This document shows, one piece after another, positions 24,868 through 33,616 of a DNA stretch of 39,527 bases. Position 1 is the first letter of the stretch; each line of letters begins with the position of its first letter. The stretch spans positions 1-39,527 of the IMG/VR virus record IMGVR_UViG_3300025280_000067; one strand, given 5' to 3'. This DNA is from a virus. The notes beneath the pieces were generated by a model. It did no database searches. It had not been told where the DNA came from and saw only the letters and a list, made by a program, of their open reading frames with translations. Both the position numbers and the translations under genes were made by a program.

Positions 24868-26788
24868 TTTTTTTATTAATATCCTTTTCTTCCAACTCAG
24901 TAATTAGGCTCTCAATATCTTGATTGACATTAAATATTTGTGTTTCTTCCATATTCTCAAAAATCTTATTAACGCTAAATAGCCCTGGATCTGTCATCCA
25001 TAGCCCTCGGGCTCCGTCCACACTAGAGTCGCCCTGCCTGGGCGCTCTGCGTGAGTGTCGTTTCCTTGGTCCTATTTTGTTAATTCGTCTTCGATCTTTA
25101 TCTTTTTTAACAGAGTTATATGTATGTCCGTGTGCCTGTTCTTCACCACTTTTTTCAGTTGGTTCGTCTTCTCTTCGCCCAGGAGGTGCGGCTAACAGTG
25201 CTCCCGCAGCTTCTTCATCGCCGGGTTCTTCCAGGGGTTCTTCGCCTCCAAGTCCTTCCTCTCCTTCAAGACCTTCAAGACCGCCCATCTCGTCTTCCAA
25301 GCCGCCGCCCATGCCAGCAAGTCCTTCTTCTCCGCCGCCTGCCGCAGCTTCTGCTTCGGCTTCAAGTGAAGCTTCAAACTTCCTATCATAAAACATTTCT
25401 CTTTGATTTCTAAGAAATTCATCATCGGACATGTTAAAGATTTTTTCAGAAACCCATCGCTTGCTGAAAAAGCCCTCGGTAGCCTGTCCCCCAACTTCAA
25501 ACTTTGTTCTCCAATGCTCCAATTCTTGCAATTCTGCAATTTTAGATGGATTGTTTAGTGACAATTTAAAGCTAATTAAATCTTCGGAACGATAGCCCAT
25601 AGTATAAAGGTGAATAATACCAATCTTTTCCATTTCAGCAATAACAACTCTTTGTAGTCTTTGTATTGTTCTTGCAAATCTAATGTCTTTCTGTGCCAAA
25701 GTGGTCTTGTCTTCTTGTGCTCCTTCGCCTTGTGCAAGATATGATTGAGGTACCTTAAGCGCAGAAAATAATTTTTCTCTTAAATACTTTACATCCTCAA
25801 TATCTCCCGTATACTGTCCGCCTGCTAATGTTTCAACTTTTGTTGATACGCCGCCACGGACGGGAACAAAATAATCTTCATCAACACTCATCGGATTATA
25901 TCTTAAATCTACACGACCTGTAGAAGAATCAACCACCTGATTGCGTTTCATTTGTGTCATTACTTTTTGCATATATTGTTCCACATCTTCTGGTGCAATA
26001 TTGCCAACATCAACATAAAACACTCTTCTTTCGGGTGAGCGCACAATACGATATGTCATCATGGCATCTTCAAGTAATGTTAATTGTCTCCATATGCGAC
26101 GAGAGGGCTCTAGAATAGACGTACCATATGGCGCATATCTATCATTTCCTAAAACTCTAAAATGTGCAAGTTGCCAATTTTCAAAAGTAAGTCCGCCTGA
26201 ATTCCATTGAAATTGTACGTAATTTGGATTTGTTTTATCTTCACCTTCTAATCTTTCGACTTCATGGGTTGGCAATCCAATTGCGCTTGTAACCCCCACC
26301 TGCTCATCAATATCCAAATACAAAAAGTAATCGCCATATTTACACATTGTGCGGCACCAGCCAAATAAATTAAATTCTACATTAAGCACATTGTGATAAA
26401 GTGCTTCCAATACAGCTTTAATTTCTTCATTATTGGTATGTATCGTAAGTAATGGCTGTAAACCAGATGATGTTGTCATTTCATCTGCATAAATGTCCAA
26501 CGATGATGCAATTTCTGGAGTGTATTCCATTTGTTCAAAATCTGAATATCTTTCAGCACGTAGCTGATTTGACATGATTGCAGCACTTAGCTGTTCAAAT
26601 GGGTTATAAGATGATTTTTTAAACTGTTTTCCGCTAGCGGATTTAAACCTATACTTATCTAATTGTGTTCTTCGTAGTTTGCGTGGTGTTTGAACTCGAT
26701 AGTTTGCCATCGGTCCAGAAAATATTCTTGTTAATCTTCTAAACAGTTCGGATTGTGGATTTCGAACATTTTTTTTATTTCCAGCCAT
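24845..26788 (-). CDS. gp20: Portal vertex protein, gp20-like, with long low-complexity C-terminus
   Basis: 647 codons, SD AAAGGA. Typical gp20 segments are RYSDFEQMEYTPEIASSLDI, YADEMTT, YRIVRSPERRVFYVDVGNI, the long helix QYMQKVMTQMKRNQVVD and the segment EDVKYLREKLFSALKVPQSY. Twelve copies form the ring through which DNA enters and leaves and to which terminase and neck bind. After about residue 495 the protein has a G/E-rich tract, then a basic patch (DRRRINKIGPRKRHSRRAPR) and an acidic helical tail. This makes it about 120 residues longer than T4 gp20 (524). Confidence 0.95.
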   Translation of the reverse strand: MAGNKKNVRNPQSELFRRLTRIFSGPMANYRVQTPRKLRRTQLDKYRFKSASGKQFKKSSYNPFEQLSAAIMSNQLRAERYSDFEQMEYTPEIASSLDIYADEMTTSSGLQPLLTIHTNNEEIKAVLEALYHNVLNVEFNLFGWCRTMCKYGDYFLYLDIDEQVGVTSAIGLPTHEVERLEGEDKTNPNYVQFQWNSGGLTFENWQLAHFRVLGNDRYAPYGTSILEPSRRIWRQLTLLEDAMMTYRIVRSPERRVFYVDVGNIAPEDVEQYMQKVMTQMKRNQVVDSSTGRVDLRYNPMSVDEDYFVPVRGGVSTKVETLAGGQYTGDIEDVKYLREKLFSALKVPQSYLAQGEGAQEDKTTLAQKDIRFARTIQRLQRVVIAEMEKIGIIHLYTMGYRSEDLISFKLSLNNPSKIAELQELEHWRTKFEVGGQATEGFFSKRWVSEKIFNMSDDEFLRNQREMFYDRKFEASLEAEAEAAAGGGEEGLAGMGGGLEDEMGGLEGLEGEEGLGGEEPLEEPGDEEAAGALLAAPPGRREDEPTEKSGEEQAHGHTYNSVKKDKDRRRINKIGPRKRHSRRAPRQGDSSVDGARGLWMTDPGLFSVNKIFENMEETQIFNVNQDIESLITELEEKDINKKNVEKNET

Positions 26789-26794
26789 ATTTTA

Positions 26795-28390
26795 TTATCC
26801 TTTATAAAGCCAAGAATACTTTTCCATCATTTTCTTTGCTTTGTCATCTAGACTATTTTTTTGTGTATCCCGTCTTGGATCGTATCCTTTTTGCCCTTTA
26901 ATAGTGGTTTGCAATGTTGTTCGCGCAAGGAACATAGATTCTAAAAAGGCTTTCTTGTATGCAATATCTTTCTTATTCATTTCAAATGCCGTATCTCTAA
27001 CCCAACATCCAATTGCTAATGCCATAGTGAGATCATCGTTATATCCTCTCATCGCCTCCGGTCTACCATTGTTCCAAATAAAAGTTTTTAATTCATTTAT
27101 AGTTCTAGATGAATATACTGTAATTAGTTTATTTCTAATGAATTCCTCTAATTTTGCAATAATCAACGGTCTTGTTTTGGACGATGTTGTAAAGCCTGCC
27201 ACAGCATTAGACATATTTTCCGCTCTTACTTGTTCAACATATTCGTGCGTTGATTTAATTGAAAAATATATATTTGTATAACCTCGTTCTCTCAGCTTGT
27301 CTAAAACTGTAAACCCAACGGAATTATTTTCAACAACCACCATGCAATTGCCATATTCCTTTCCAGCGCTCATAACAATATCTGTAAAAAGATCAGGAGT
27401 TGCTTTGCCTTGATAATCGGCAATTATTTCCATTGTATCTAATTTTAATATATGAAATGTGGAACTATCTTGACCATCACCTCTAGCCACATCTGCTGTT
27501 AAAAGATATGTACATTCTGGTTGATAGTTTTCCCAAATCCAAAAATTTCTATCAAAGCCTGTACGATATTTGGGTTCAACGATCTTTTCTTCAAGCCAAA
27601 CGATATCGTCTGGGTGAATAACCGTTTCTCCAGACATGTTAAAATTACATTCTAATTCTTGTGCAATTTGCCTGCGAGACATATTTTTTGTTTCATTCTC
27701 ATACCATTCTATATCTCTGTCTGGGTGTACTTCCCAGCGAAGCTTCGTTGAAAAAAAATCATTCATACCTTGTTCGGCATCAATATATGTTTGGTGAAAC
27801 CAGTTTCCCACACCATTTGGAGTAGATAAGGCAATACATCGCCCGCCTGTTGATAGTGTCGGGTACAGACCAGTCCACAATTCTTCCAAACCCTCAACAT
27901 GTGCCGCCTCATCAATTACCAACAAAGATAGCGCTTCTGAACGTCCGGCATCTGCACTAGTTGAAGAGGCTTTGATTTCGGATCCGTTAGAAAGAACAAA
28001 TGATGCTCTGTTGTCTATGGTGATATCCGCAATACGTAACCATGGTGGCATGTGCTTAATTATTGATTTAACTTTTTTTACTAAATTTGTTGCGGTTTGA
28101 AATTTGGTGGCAATAACAAGAATATTTTTATTTCTATGAAACAGCATTAGCCATACAACATATGCTGCCGTAATGGTGGAAATGCCAAGTTGCCTAGCTT
28201 TAAGTATTACATTGAATCTATGTTCATTGAAATTTTTAAGTAACTCGTCTTGAAAGTCATACGTCTTAAAAGATATTAGCCCATCAATTGGGTGAGAAAT
28301 TTTGGCATAGTTATTAATAAAATAAGCGGGATCTTTCCCGCTCATCACGATTTCTTTTAATATTTCCTTTTTTGTAAGCTGGTAGCCCAT
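26795..28390 (-). CDS. gp17: Terminase large subunit, gp17-like
   Basis: 531 codons; the ATG overlaps the stop of the upstream gene (TAATG). The ATPase domain has a Walker A-like ARQLGIST (about 65-72), Walker B LLVIDEAAH (about 156-164) and the coupling motif ALSTPNG. The RNase H-like nuclease domain has D300 in TADVARGDG, E354 in VVVENNSVG and YNDDL near residue 475. The enzyme drives DNA into the prohead through the portal and cuts the concatemer. It stands directly before the portal gene here, whereas in T4 genes 18 and 19 lie between them. Length is near T4 gp17 (610), slightly short. Confidence 0.96.
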   Translation of the reverse strand: MGYQLTKKEILKEIVMSGKDPAYFINNYAKISHPIDGLISFKTYDFQDELLKNFNEHRFNVILKARQLGISTITAAYVVWLMLFHRNKNILVIATKFQTATNLVKKVKSIIKHMPPWLRIADITIDNRASFVLSNGSEIKASSTSADAGRSEALSLLVIDEAAHVEGLEELWTGLYPTLSTGGRCIALSTPNGVGNWFHQTYIDAEQGMNDFFSTKLRWEVHPDRDIEWYENETKNMSRRQIAQELECNFNMSGETVIHPDDIVWLEEKIVEPKYRTGFDRNFWIWENYQPECTYLLTADVARGDGQDSSTFHILKLDTMEIIADYQGKATPDLFTDIVMSAGKEYGNCMVVVENNSVGFTVLDKLRERGYTNIYFSIKSTHEYVEQVRAENMSNAVAGFTTSSKTRPLIIAKLEEFIRNKLITVYSSRTINELKTFIWNNGRPEAMRGYNDDLTMALAIGCWVRDTAFEMNKKDIAYKKAFLESMFLARTTLQTTIKGQKGYDPRRDTQKNSLDDKAKKMMEKYSWLYKG

Positions 28391-28962
28391 TACCCCTCAT
28401 TTTTTCTAGTAACGTTGCTAGGTTTTTTAGTTTTAGGATGCTCTTCTTTGCCCCAAGCAACCCAATCTTTAATTGATTTGTCCAGTTGTTTGTCTGACGA
28501 ATCAGCAGAGCCTGCACCCACTTCTTCAACTCCCTTTAAATTATTAATTTTATAAGCTCTGTGAGCTTGAACCCATGCCCTTACGCCAGAAGTGTTCTGT
28601 ACTAAGGCTTCGACCTCGCCATCTGCCTTCAGCGATAGGGAATCGCCCGTAATTGCTTTATACTCTTTCTTCAAAAAATTAGCAATTTGTTGAATCATGT
28701 CTTCAATATCAGACTCAAAATTCTTATTGTGAACTTCTTTTATTCTAATGTCGGAATGATAATTGATAATCAATCGATCACCATGAAACTTGACCCCAAA
28801 ACCATCCATAATTCGTGAGTCGGTAATGGGATCTCCTTCTTCTCTTTTAAGACCTATTTTTCTTTCTTCGCCGTCATATGAATAACGTTCATTGTGTGCG
28901 CCATCATATGAATTTGCGGCTGCTTGTGATATAGCTCTAACGATTTCTAATGTAGTTGCCAT
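28390..28962 (-). CDS. Conserved protein in the small-terminase position, unknown
   Basis: 190 codons; the stop overlaps the terminase ATG. Motifs I recall from the same place in marine T4-like phages are IGLKREEGDPITDSRIMDGF, GVKFHGDRLIINYHSDI and FESDIEDMIQQIANFLKKEY. A KK-rich C-terminal tail ends the protein. It lacks an obvious helix-turn-helix and the long central coiled coil of T4 gp16, so I do not call it small terminase, though the position would fit. The conserved GLKREEG.P..DSR core suggests an important structural or packaging role. Confidence 0.75.
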   Translation of the reverse strand: MATTLEIVRAISQAAANSYDGAHNERYSYDGEERKIGLKREEGDPITDSRIMDGFGVKFHGDRLIINYHSDIRIKEVHNKNFESDIEDMIQQIANFLKKEYKAITGDSLSLKADGEVEALVQNTSGVRAWVQAHRAYKINNLKGVEEVGAGSADSSDKQLDKSIKDWVAWGKEEHPKTKKPSNVTRKNEG

Positions 28963-28968
28963 GTAAAT

Positions 28969-29358
28969 TTATTCTCCTTCATTTGGTCGCCACCCTGATA
29001 GCCATCGTTCCTCTCGGAATTCGACCCATTTAATATAACAATCGTGACAACAATTAAACTTATTCATATAAACATCATCTCTGCCATCAAAAGAATAAAT
29101 ACCGCATACCGGGCATTTTCTATTTGATTCTCTATTAAGTAGTTTTTTAGAGATTAAAAAACCATCCACTTCTATTTTTTCGGTTTTTTCAGCTATAGTA
29201 TTTTGTTTTTGTGCCAATTCTTCGATTTGTGTTAAGTAATCGTCTTCCTTCTCTTTGTTCCAAAATTTTTTTGGATTTTGTACAGCCTCATTGCCGTATT
29301 TTTTTTGAATGGCTTGTTCTATTTTTACAATATAATTTGGATCTTTTTTCTTTGTCAT
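28969..29358 (-). CDS. Small zinc-ribbon protein upstream of terminase
   Basis: 129 codons; the ATG overlaps the stop of the upstream gene by 4 bases. The N-terminal half is a charged helical region. The C-terminal half has C82-x2-C85 and C104-x2-C107 (plus C103), a likely zinc ribbon, followed by IKWVEFREERWLSGWRPNEG. Such a ribbon can bind nucleic acid or protein. It is co-transcribed with the terminase genes, so a packaging or transcription role is conceivable, but no function is known to me. Confidence 0.75.
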   Translation of the reverse strand: MTKKKDPNYIVKIEQAIQKKYGNEAVQNPKKFWNKEKEDDYLTQIEELAQKQNTIAEKTEKIEVDGFLISKKLLNRESNRKCPVCGIYSFDGRDDVYMNKFNCCHDCYIKWVEFREERWLSGWRPNEGE

Positions 29359-29822
29359 TGCGAATTAACAATTTGATTGGTGGCAAAAAATACACCTAAT
29401 GATAAACCAATACCAGCTACTGTGCCGCCTAGTAGCCACCAATCATTATTTTTATTTGGCTGCTCAAGAGCCATTTCACGATATGTATCGATTTCTAACT
29501 CTTTCGCTTCAATCAGTAAATTTAATCTTTCATTTTGTGCGTTTGCGCTCGCATTCAAACTATCAATTTGTAATGTATATCTAGCCTCTAATTTGGCTAA
29601 TTCATATTCAACCCTTAAATCGCATTCAGACATTGAATATTGATGCTCTGTGATCAACTGCGCGGTTGCTACAGGATTAAATAGCGTTCCTGCAAACGGT
29701 GCCGGTTCTCCTAGCTCCAGGTGTGTATATTTTGGCACATCAGAACTATTATCTTGAGCATAAGCAGGGCTATACACAAGCAAGGTACAACATAATATTT
29801 GTGCAATAATTTTATTCAACAT
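29355..29822 (-). CDS. Exported coiled-coil protein with C-terminal membrane anchor
   Basis: I choose ATG 29822 (MLNKIIAQILCC, 155 codons) with GGA upstream; it overlaps the previous gene by 11 bases. An ATG at 29840 would add six residues. The start looks like a signal peptide with a signal-peptidase I site after PAYA and before QDN. No lipobox is seen. The middle (about 60-115) is a coiled coil. WWLLGGTVAGIGLSLGVFFA near the end is a membrane span. The product would be periplasmic and anchored in the inner membrane. Together with the next two genes upstream it may form an envelope or lysis set. A non-canonical spanin is possible. Confidence 0.75.
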   Translation of the reverse strand: MLNKIIAQILCCTLLVYSPAYAQDNSSDVPKYTHLELGEPAPFAGTLFNPVATAQLITEHQYSMSECDLRVEYELAKLEARYTLQIDSLNASANAQNERLNLLIEAKELEIDTYREMALEQPNKNNDWWLLGGTVAGIGLSLGVFFATNQIVNSQ

Positions 29823-30216
29823 ATTCAAATCCAAATTCATCTAAAAGTGTTTTGTTTAGATTGCTCGGATCATTATGATATTGATTCACAATCTCTTTAA
29901 TTCTTGCTCGTTTGTCAAATTTTAATTGTTGTGAAGCGCTCTTATGCGCATCTTCAATTTGATCTAAAATACTATTATATTTTTGTATCGCTTTGTCTCT
30001 ATTCTCAATTTCTTGTTTATATGTTTTGTTAATGCCATCAATTTGGCTTTGATAGCTTTGCTTTGTTGCATCTAATACTTTCATTGCTGCGTCTGTATTT
30101 TTGCGAGACACAAACCAAATAATAAATGTCCATGCAAACAAAAATAACATTTTCCAATGATGCTTAATCCAAAGCCAACTTTTATTCAAGAACAGCTTAA
30201 TAGCTAATAAATTCAT
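29812..30216 (-). CDS. Membrane-anchored coiled-coil protein (spanin-like)
   Basis: I choose ATG 30216 (MNLLAIKLFLNKSW, 134 codons), seven bases after GGAG and two bases after the upstream stop. A GTG at 30222 is too close to the SD. One membrane span (MLFLFAWTFIIWFV, about residues 22-36) is followed by a coiled coil over about 45-95, then a charged end finishing LLDEFGFEYVE. N-in topology would place the coiled coil in the periplasm, as in inner-membrane spanins. Overlap with the next exported coiled-coil gene is also spanin-like. Role inferred. Confidence 0.75.
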   Translation of the reverse strand: MNLLAIKLFLNKSWLWIKHHWKMLFLFAWTFIIWFVSRKNTDAAMKVLDATKQSYQSQIDGINKTYKQEIENRDKAIQKYNSILDQIEDAHKSASQQLKFDKRARIKEIVNQYHNDPSNLNKTLLDEFGFEYVE

Positions 30217-30218
30217 AC

Positions 30219-30416
30219 TCACTCTCCATATTTATAAACCTTCATAATATCAACAGCACCCTGGGTGCCAATGTATACCATTGCGATCAGTCCCCATGTT
30301 TCAGATGTTAAGTCTGACCATATCATCAATCCTGTTGCAGTAAGAAAAGTTAATAACTTTCTTGATATTACCTTATATAATATTCTATCTAATACTCCCT
30401 GCATTGTTCTTCCCAT
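30219..30416 (-). CDS. Small two-span membrane protein (holin-like)
   Basis: 65 codons, AGAGG ten bases before the ATG. The N-terminal 20 residues are amphipathic and basic (VLDRILYKVISRK). Two hydrophobic segments (LLTFLTATGLMIW and WGLIAMVYIGTQGAV) are separated by a short polar turn, and a charged tail KVYKYGE follows. Size and topology fit small class II-type holins, but no family is recognised. It opens the three-gene membrane set just after the gp47-gp46 fusion. Confidence 0.7.
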   Translation of the reverse strand: MGRTMQGVLDRILYKVISRKLLTFLTATGLMIWSDLTSETWGLIAMVYIGTQGAVDIMKVYKYGE

Positions 30417-30434
30417 ATTTATGTACCTCTTATT

Positions 30435-33400
30435 TTATTGGTTAACGCATGCATAATCATTATGCTTATCAATGTTAATTACTGTATCTACACAATCTTT
30501 TAAAGAATCCAAGTGAGATATCATAATAACTACCCTGAAATAAGATTTTACCATATCTAATATTCTGATAAAACCTTCTAAATTTTCTGCGTCCAGGGAT
30601 GTGCCCGGTTCGTCTAATATAAAAATATTCGACTTTGGCAAGTTTGAAACTGAAAGCAACGACAGTCTGATGGCCATTGCTGCAATTGTTTTTTCGGCAC
30701 CGGATCCCATTTCAATTGGTCGTGGATCGTGTTTTGGGTGCTTAATAAAAATATTTAACCTTCTGCCGTCGTCTTCAAAGAATACTTCAAAATCCACGAT
30801 ATTGGCTAGTACTTTTGCTATTTCTTCGTTAATGATTGGAAGTTTATTTTTAATGATGTCATAGGATATTCCACCCGTATGCATACATTGCATGAATAAA
30901 TCATATGCTGCATATTCTTCTCTTAAGTTATTCAATTCCTCTTTCTGTTCTCGTAGGTTGGTTAATTTTTGTTCACATGAGCCATGAGTTACATATAATA
31001 ATTGTAGCTCCTCCTCACAATCAACTAAATTGCTTTTTGTTGATTCAATTTTGTTTGCAATGGTGTTCTTTTTGTTTATTAAGTTTTGAGTATTGTCAAT
31101 AATTTCTTGATTTTTTTCATACTCTAAAATCTTATTTTGTAGTTCCTCCACTTCCTTTACAAGCATTTCCTGTCTTGTGTTGTTGTTTGTAATTTCTAGT
31201 GAAAATATAGAAATTTCATTTTGCGTATCTTTTAACTTTCCTAATAGCTGATTATGCTTGTCTAAATGATCTTCTATATTTTCTGCTCCCAGGTTGTCTA
31301 TATCCTCTATTAAAGCAATGCTGTTGGTTCTAAGATCTTTAATATTGTCTATCGCACCAGGAAGCTCTTCTTGTGCTTTGTGGGCATCACAAATGAATTT
31401 GCAATTTGGAAATTTATCGCCGCACGGGACTTCAGACAACAAGCGTACTCTTCTCCGAAATATTTCCACCTTATCATTCTTTTTGGACAAATCATCTAAA
31501 ATTTCTTCAAGATCTTTTTGTGTATCGGTCATAAGTTGTTTTTTATTTTCTAAATCAACAACATCAAATTGTTCCACAAACTTATTAATCTTTATTTCTA
31601 ATTCTTCCTTTTCTTGTTTCTGTTGCTGTAAAGTTATTAATGTTTCAATGGCACTTTTTAACTCTGATTGCTTTTGGGTTAAATCATTTTTGGAACCATG
31701 GATGTCAATAATTTCTACAGGTGTTGCGCCAATAGTTTCATTTATCTTAGAAAGCTGTTGGGTTAACTTCGTTATGGTGTCGTTATATTTTTTACATTGT
31801 TGTTTGTGCTGTGTTATTTGCTCATTACTATCTTCTAGTGTGTTTTGAGCCGTATCAATATCTGCGTCAAATTCCCTGCCTTCTAGTCGCTTAAGCGCTC
31901 CACGCAGATCTGCAGCGTCTTCTTTAGCCATTTTAAACTTTTTATCAAAAAGTTCTAAATCAAGAAATTTAGCTAGTATTTCTTTTCTTTTTGTAGAACC
32001 CTCTTTAATAAATGATAGCGAATCAAGCTGTGACGCCATAGATGTAAGCAAAAAATCTTCTATCGTGCCGAACATCTTTCTAATGTTTTTATCTGTATCG
32101 TTTCTTGACAGCCCATTACAGCTTATAACTTCATTATCAAAATCACTACAATAATTAAAATCTACAACTGTTTTGGCTTCAAGCGTTTCTTCGCCTTTAA
32201 GTTTTTTAGTATATTTTTCCGATGTTCTTTCAATAGTGTAAAGCTTATCACCAACTCTAATCTTAACTGTGCCCACACCCAAATCTTTATTTTGGTTTAT
32301 AATATTTAAATTCTTTCTTTCGTTTTTGGATGTAGAGTTAAAAATTGTATATAGCATTCCATCTACAATGCTTGATTTACCAGAATAGTTTTTGCCGAAT
32401 ATACCAACTATTCCATTAAGCTTTTTAATATCAAGTTCATTGCCTTCGTCATAATTAAATAAATTGTCCCATTGAAATGACTCAAGTTGCCAATTAATAT
32501 TTCTAGCTACCTCTTCGGTTGCTTCGATTGTTTGATTATATTTTGTATTTAAATCAAAAATTCGTTCCATAATCTCATCATCAACTTCATAATCTTTTAA
32601 AAATTGACGTATTAATTTCTTCTGGACGCCAACATCTCGTAGATTTTCTTTGATAAAATTGTTATTTTGCGCATCAAGCCCATTCCTTGTTCCCAGCGCT
32701 CTATTCAAAAATGTAATGCTTTCTGGTTTAAACCGATGTTTTGCCACATCGACCGCGTGCTTCATCTTATCTAAAGGAAGATTATTGTTAGATACAAGGC
32801 GTAAGCGAGCGCCGATGGGCACATCAATGCTTTTTGGCATTCTGCCTTTAGGGGTTAACTCTATTGTGATAAAAGGCTTGGGATTCTTAATTTCGACATG
32901 TTTAACGTTAAATACATCTTTGTCAGCAATGTCCCAAATTAAATATCCTTTATTATCCTCTTCTCCATGATTTTGCTGTATAGTGCTGCCAGCATATTGT
33001 ATCCGTTGTTTGTAATCCAAGCTTTGTTTTTTGTGAATATCACCAAGCATAGCGTAGTCAAAATTATCAAATATTTCAAGTTCGTGTTCGCCATGCTCCA
33101 TAACCCAGCCTTTGTCTGTTCTACAATTGCTGATTGAGCCGTGATATAGCGCAATATTAACCTTGTTTGTGTCTGTGGGATCGATCCAATTTTCTTCATC
33201 AAACACAGAAAGCACATTTAAACAAAATTTATCATTAAGATGTGTTTCGCCAGAGTTCTTCAATAAATGAATATTAGGCAAATTTAGTGCTTGCACAATT
33301 GGCGTAATTGCATCTTGGCGATTGCTATTGCGTAAATTACCATCATGATTCCCAAGAATGATATATGTGGGTGCTATGCTTGCTAAATTAGTAAAAAAAT

Positions 33401-33584
33401 CTGAACATAATTCCACAAATTCTGGGGAGATTTGTGTTTTAGTGTGTGCAATATCTCCGCAATGGATAATACAATCTATGTTTTCTTCTTGTAGGGATTC
33501 GTATAATTCCTGAAATATCTTTCTATATTCATAATGATACTTCAAATTCTTAATATGCGTATCCGCGATGTGGGCAAACTTCAA
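30435..33584 (-). CDS. gp47-gp46: Fused Mre11/SbcD-type nuclease and Rad50/SbcC-type ATPase (T4 gp47 + gp46)
   Basis: One 1049-codon ORF. The start is TTG (33584) with AGGAG five to six bases upstream; no nearby ATG fits. Residues 1-240 carry all Mre11 phosphoesterase motifs: D8-x-H10, G43-D44, G78-N-H-D81, H148-G149 and G181-D-x-H184. Residues about 365-1049 are Rad50-like: Walker A GKNYSGKS at 397-404, Q-loop region near MASQLDS, long coiled coils, a hook region C721-x6-C728-x3-C732-x2-H735, signature GSGAEK, Walker B IFILDEP and the H-loop ISHLDS. In T4 these are two proteins acting together in recombination-dependent replication and host DNA degradation. The fusion fixes their ratio. Its own promoter lies upstream. 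Confidence 0.93.
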   Translation of the reverse strand: MKFAHIADTHIKNLKYHYEYRKIFQELYESLQEENIDCIIHCGDIAHTKTQISPEFVELCSDFFTNLASIAPTYIILGNHDGNLRNSNRQDAITPIVQALNLPNIHLLKNSGETHLNDKFCLNVLSVFDEENWIDPTDTNKVNIALYHGSISNCRTDKGWVMEHGEHELEIFDNFDYAMLGDIHKKQSLDYKQRIQYAGSTIQQNHGEEDNKGYLIWDIADKDVFNVKHVEIKNPKPFITIELTPKGRMPKSIDVPIGARLRLVSNNNLPLDKMKHAVDVAKHRFKPESITFLNRALGTRNGLDAQNNNFIKENLRDVGVQKKLIRQFLKDYEVDDEIMERIFDLNTKYNQTIEATEEVARNINWQLESFQWDNLFNYDEGNELDIKKLNGIVGIFGKNYSGKSSIVDGMLYTIFNSTSKNERKNLNIINQNKDLGVGTVKIRVGDKLYTIERTSEKYTKKLKGEETLEAKTVVDFNYCSDFDNEVISCNGLSRNDTDKNIRKMFGTIEDFLLTSMASQLDSLSFIKEGSTKRKEILAKFLDLELFDKKFKMAKEDAADLRGALKRLEGREFDADIDTAQNTLEDSNEQITQHKQQCKKYNDTITKLTQQLSKINETIGATPVEIIDIHGSKNDLTQKQSELKSAIETLITLQQQKQEKEELEIKINKFVEQFDVVDLENKKQLMTDTQKDLEEILDDLSKKNDKVEIFRRRVRLLSEVPCGDKFPNCKFICDAHKAQEELPGAIDNIKDLRTNSIALIEDIDNLGAENIEDHLDKHNQLLGKLKDTQNEISIFSLEITNNNTRQEMLVKEVEELQNKILEYEKNQEIIDNTQNLINKKNTIANKIESTKSNLVDCEEELQLLYVTHGSCEQKLTNLREQKEELNNLREEYAAYDLFMQCMHTGGISYDIIKNKLPIINEEIAKVLANIVDFEVFFEDDGRRLNIFIKHPKHDPRPIEMGSGAEKTIAAMAIRLSLLSVSNLPKSNIFILDEPGTSLDAENLEGFIRILDMVKSYFRVVIMISHLDSLKDCVDTVINIDKHNDYACVNQ

Positions 33585-33616
33585 GTGTACTCCTGGTGTA
33601 ACTTGTGCTACTATCT

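Noticed and set aside
28325-28342. Stem AGCGGG / CCCGCT followed by a T-rich stretch on the coding strand, like a terminator
   Set aside because: It lies within codons about 17-22 of the large terminase gene (MSGKDPAYF), so it would end the transcript inside an essential gene. The stem is short and the T-run is broken.
30229-30236. TATAAATA, the T4 late-promoter sequence, on the coding strand
   Set aside because: It lies within the last codons of the 65-codon gene and only 13 bases before the next ATG, so RNA would begin at or inside the gene. An AT-rich genome gives such matches by chance.
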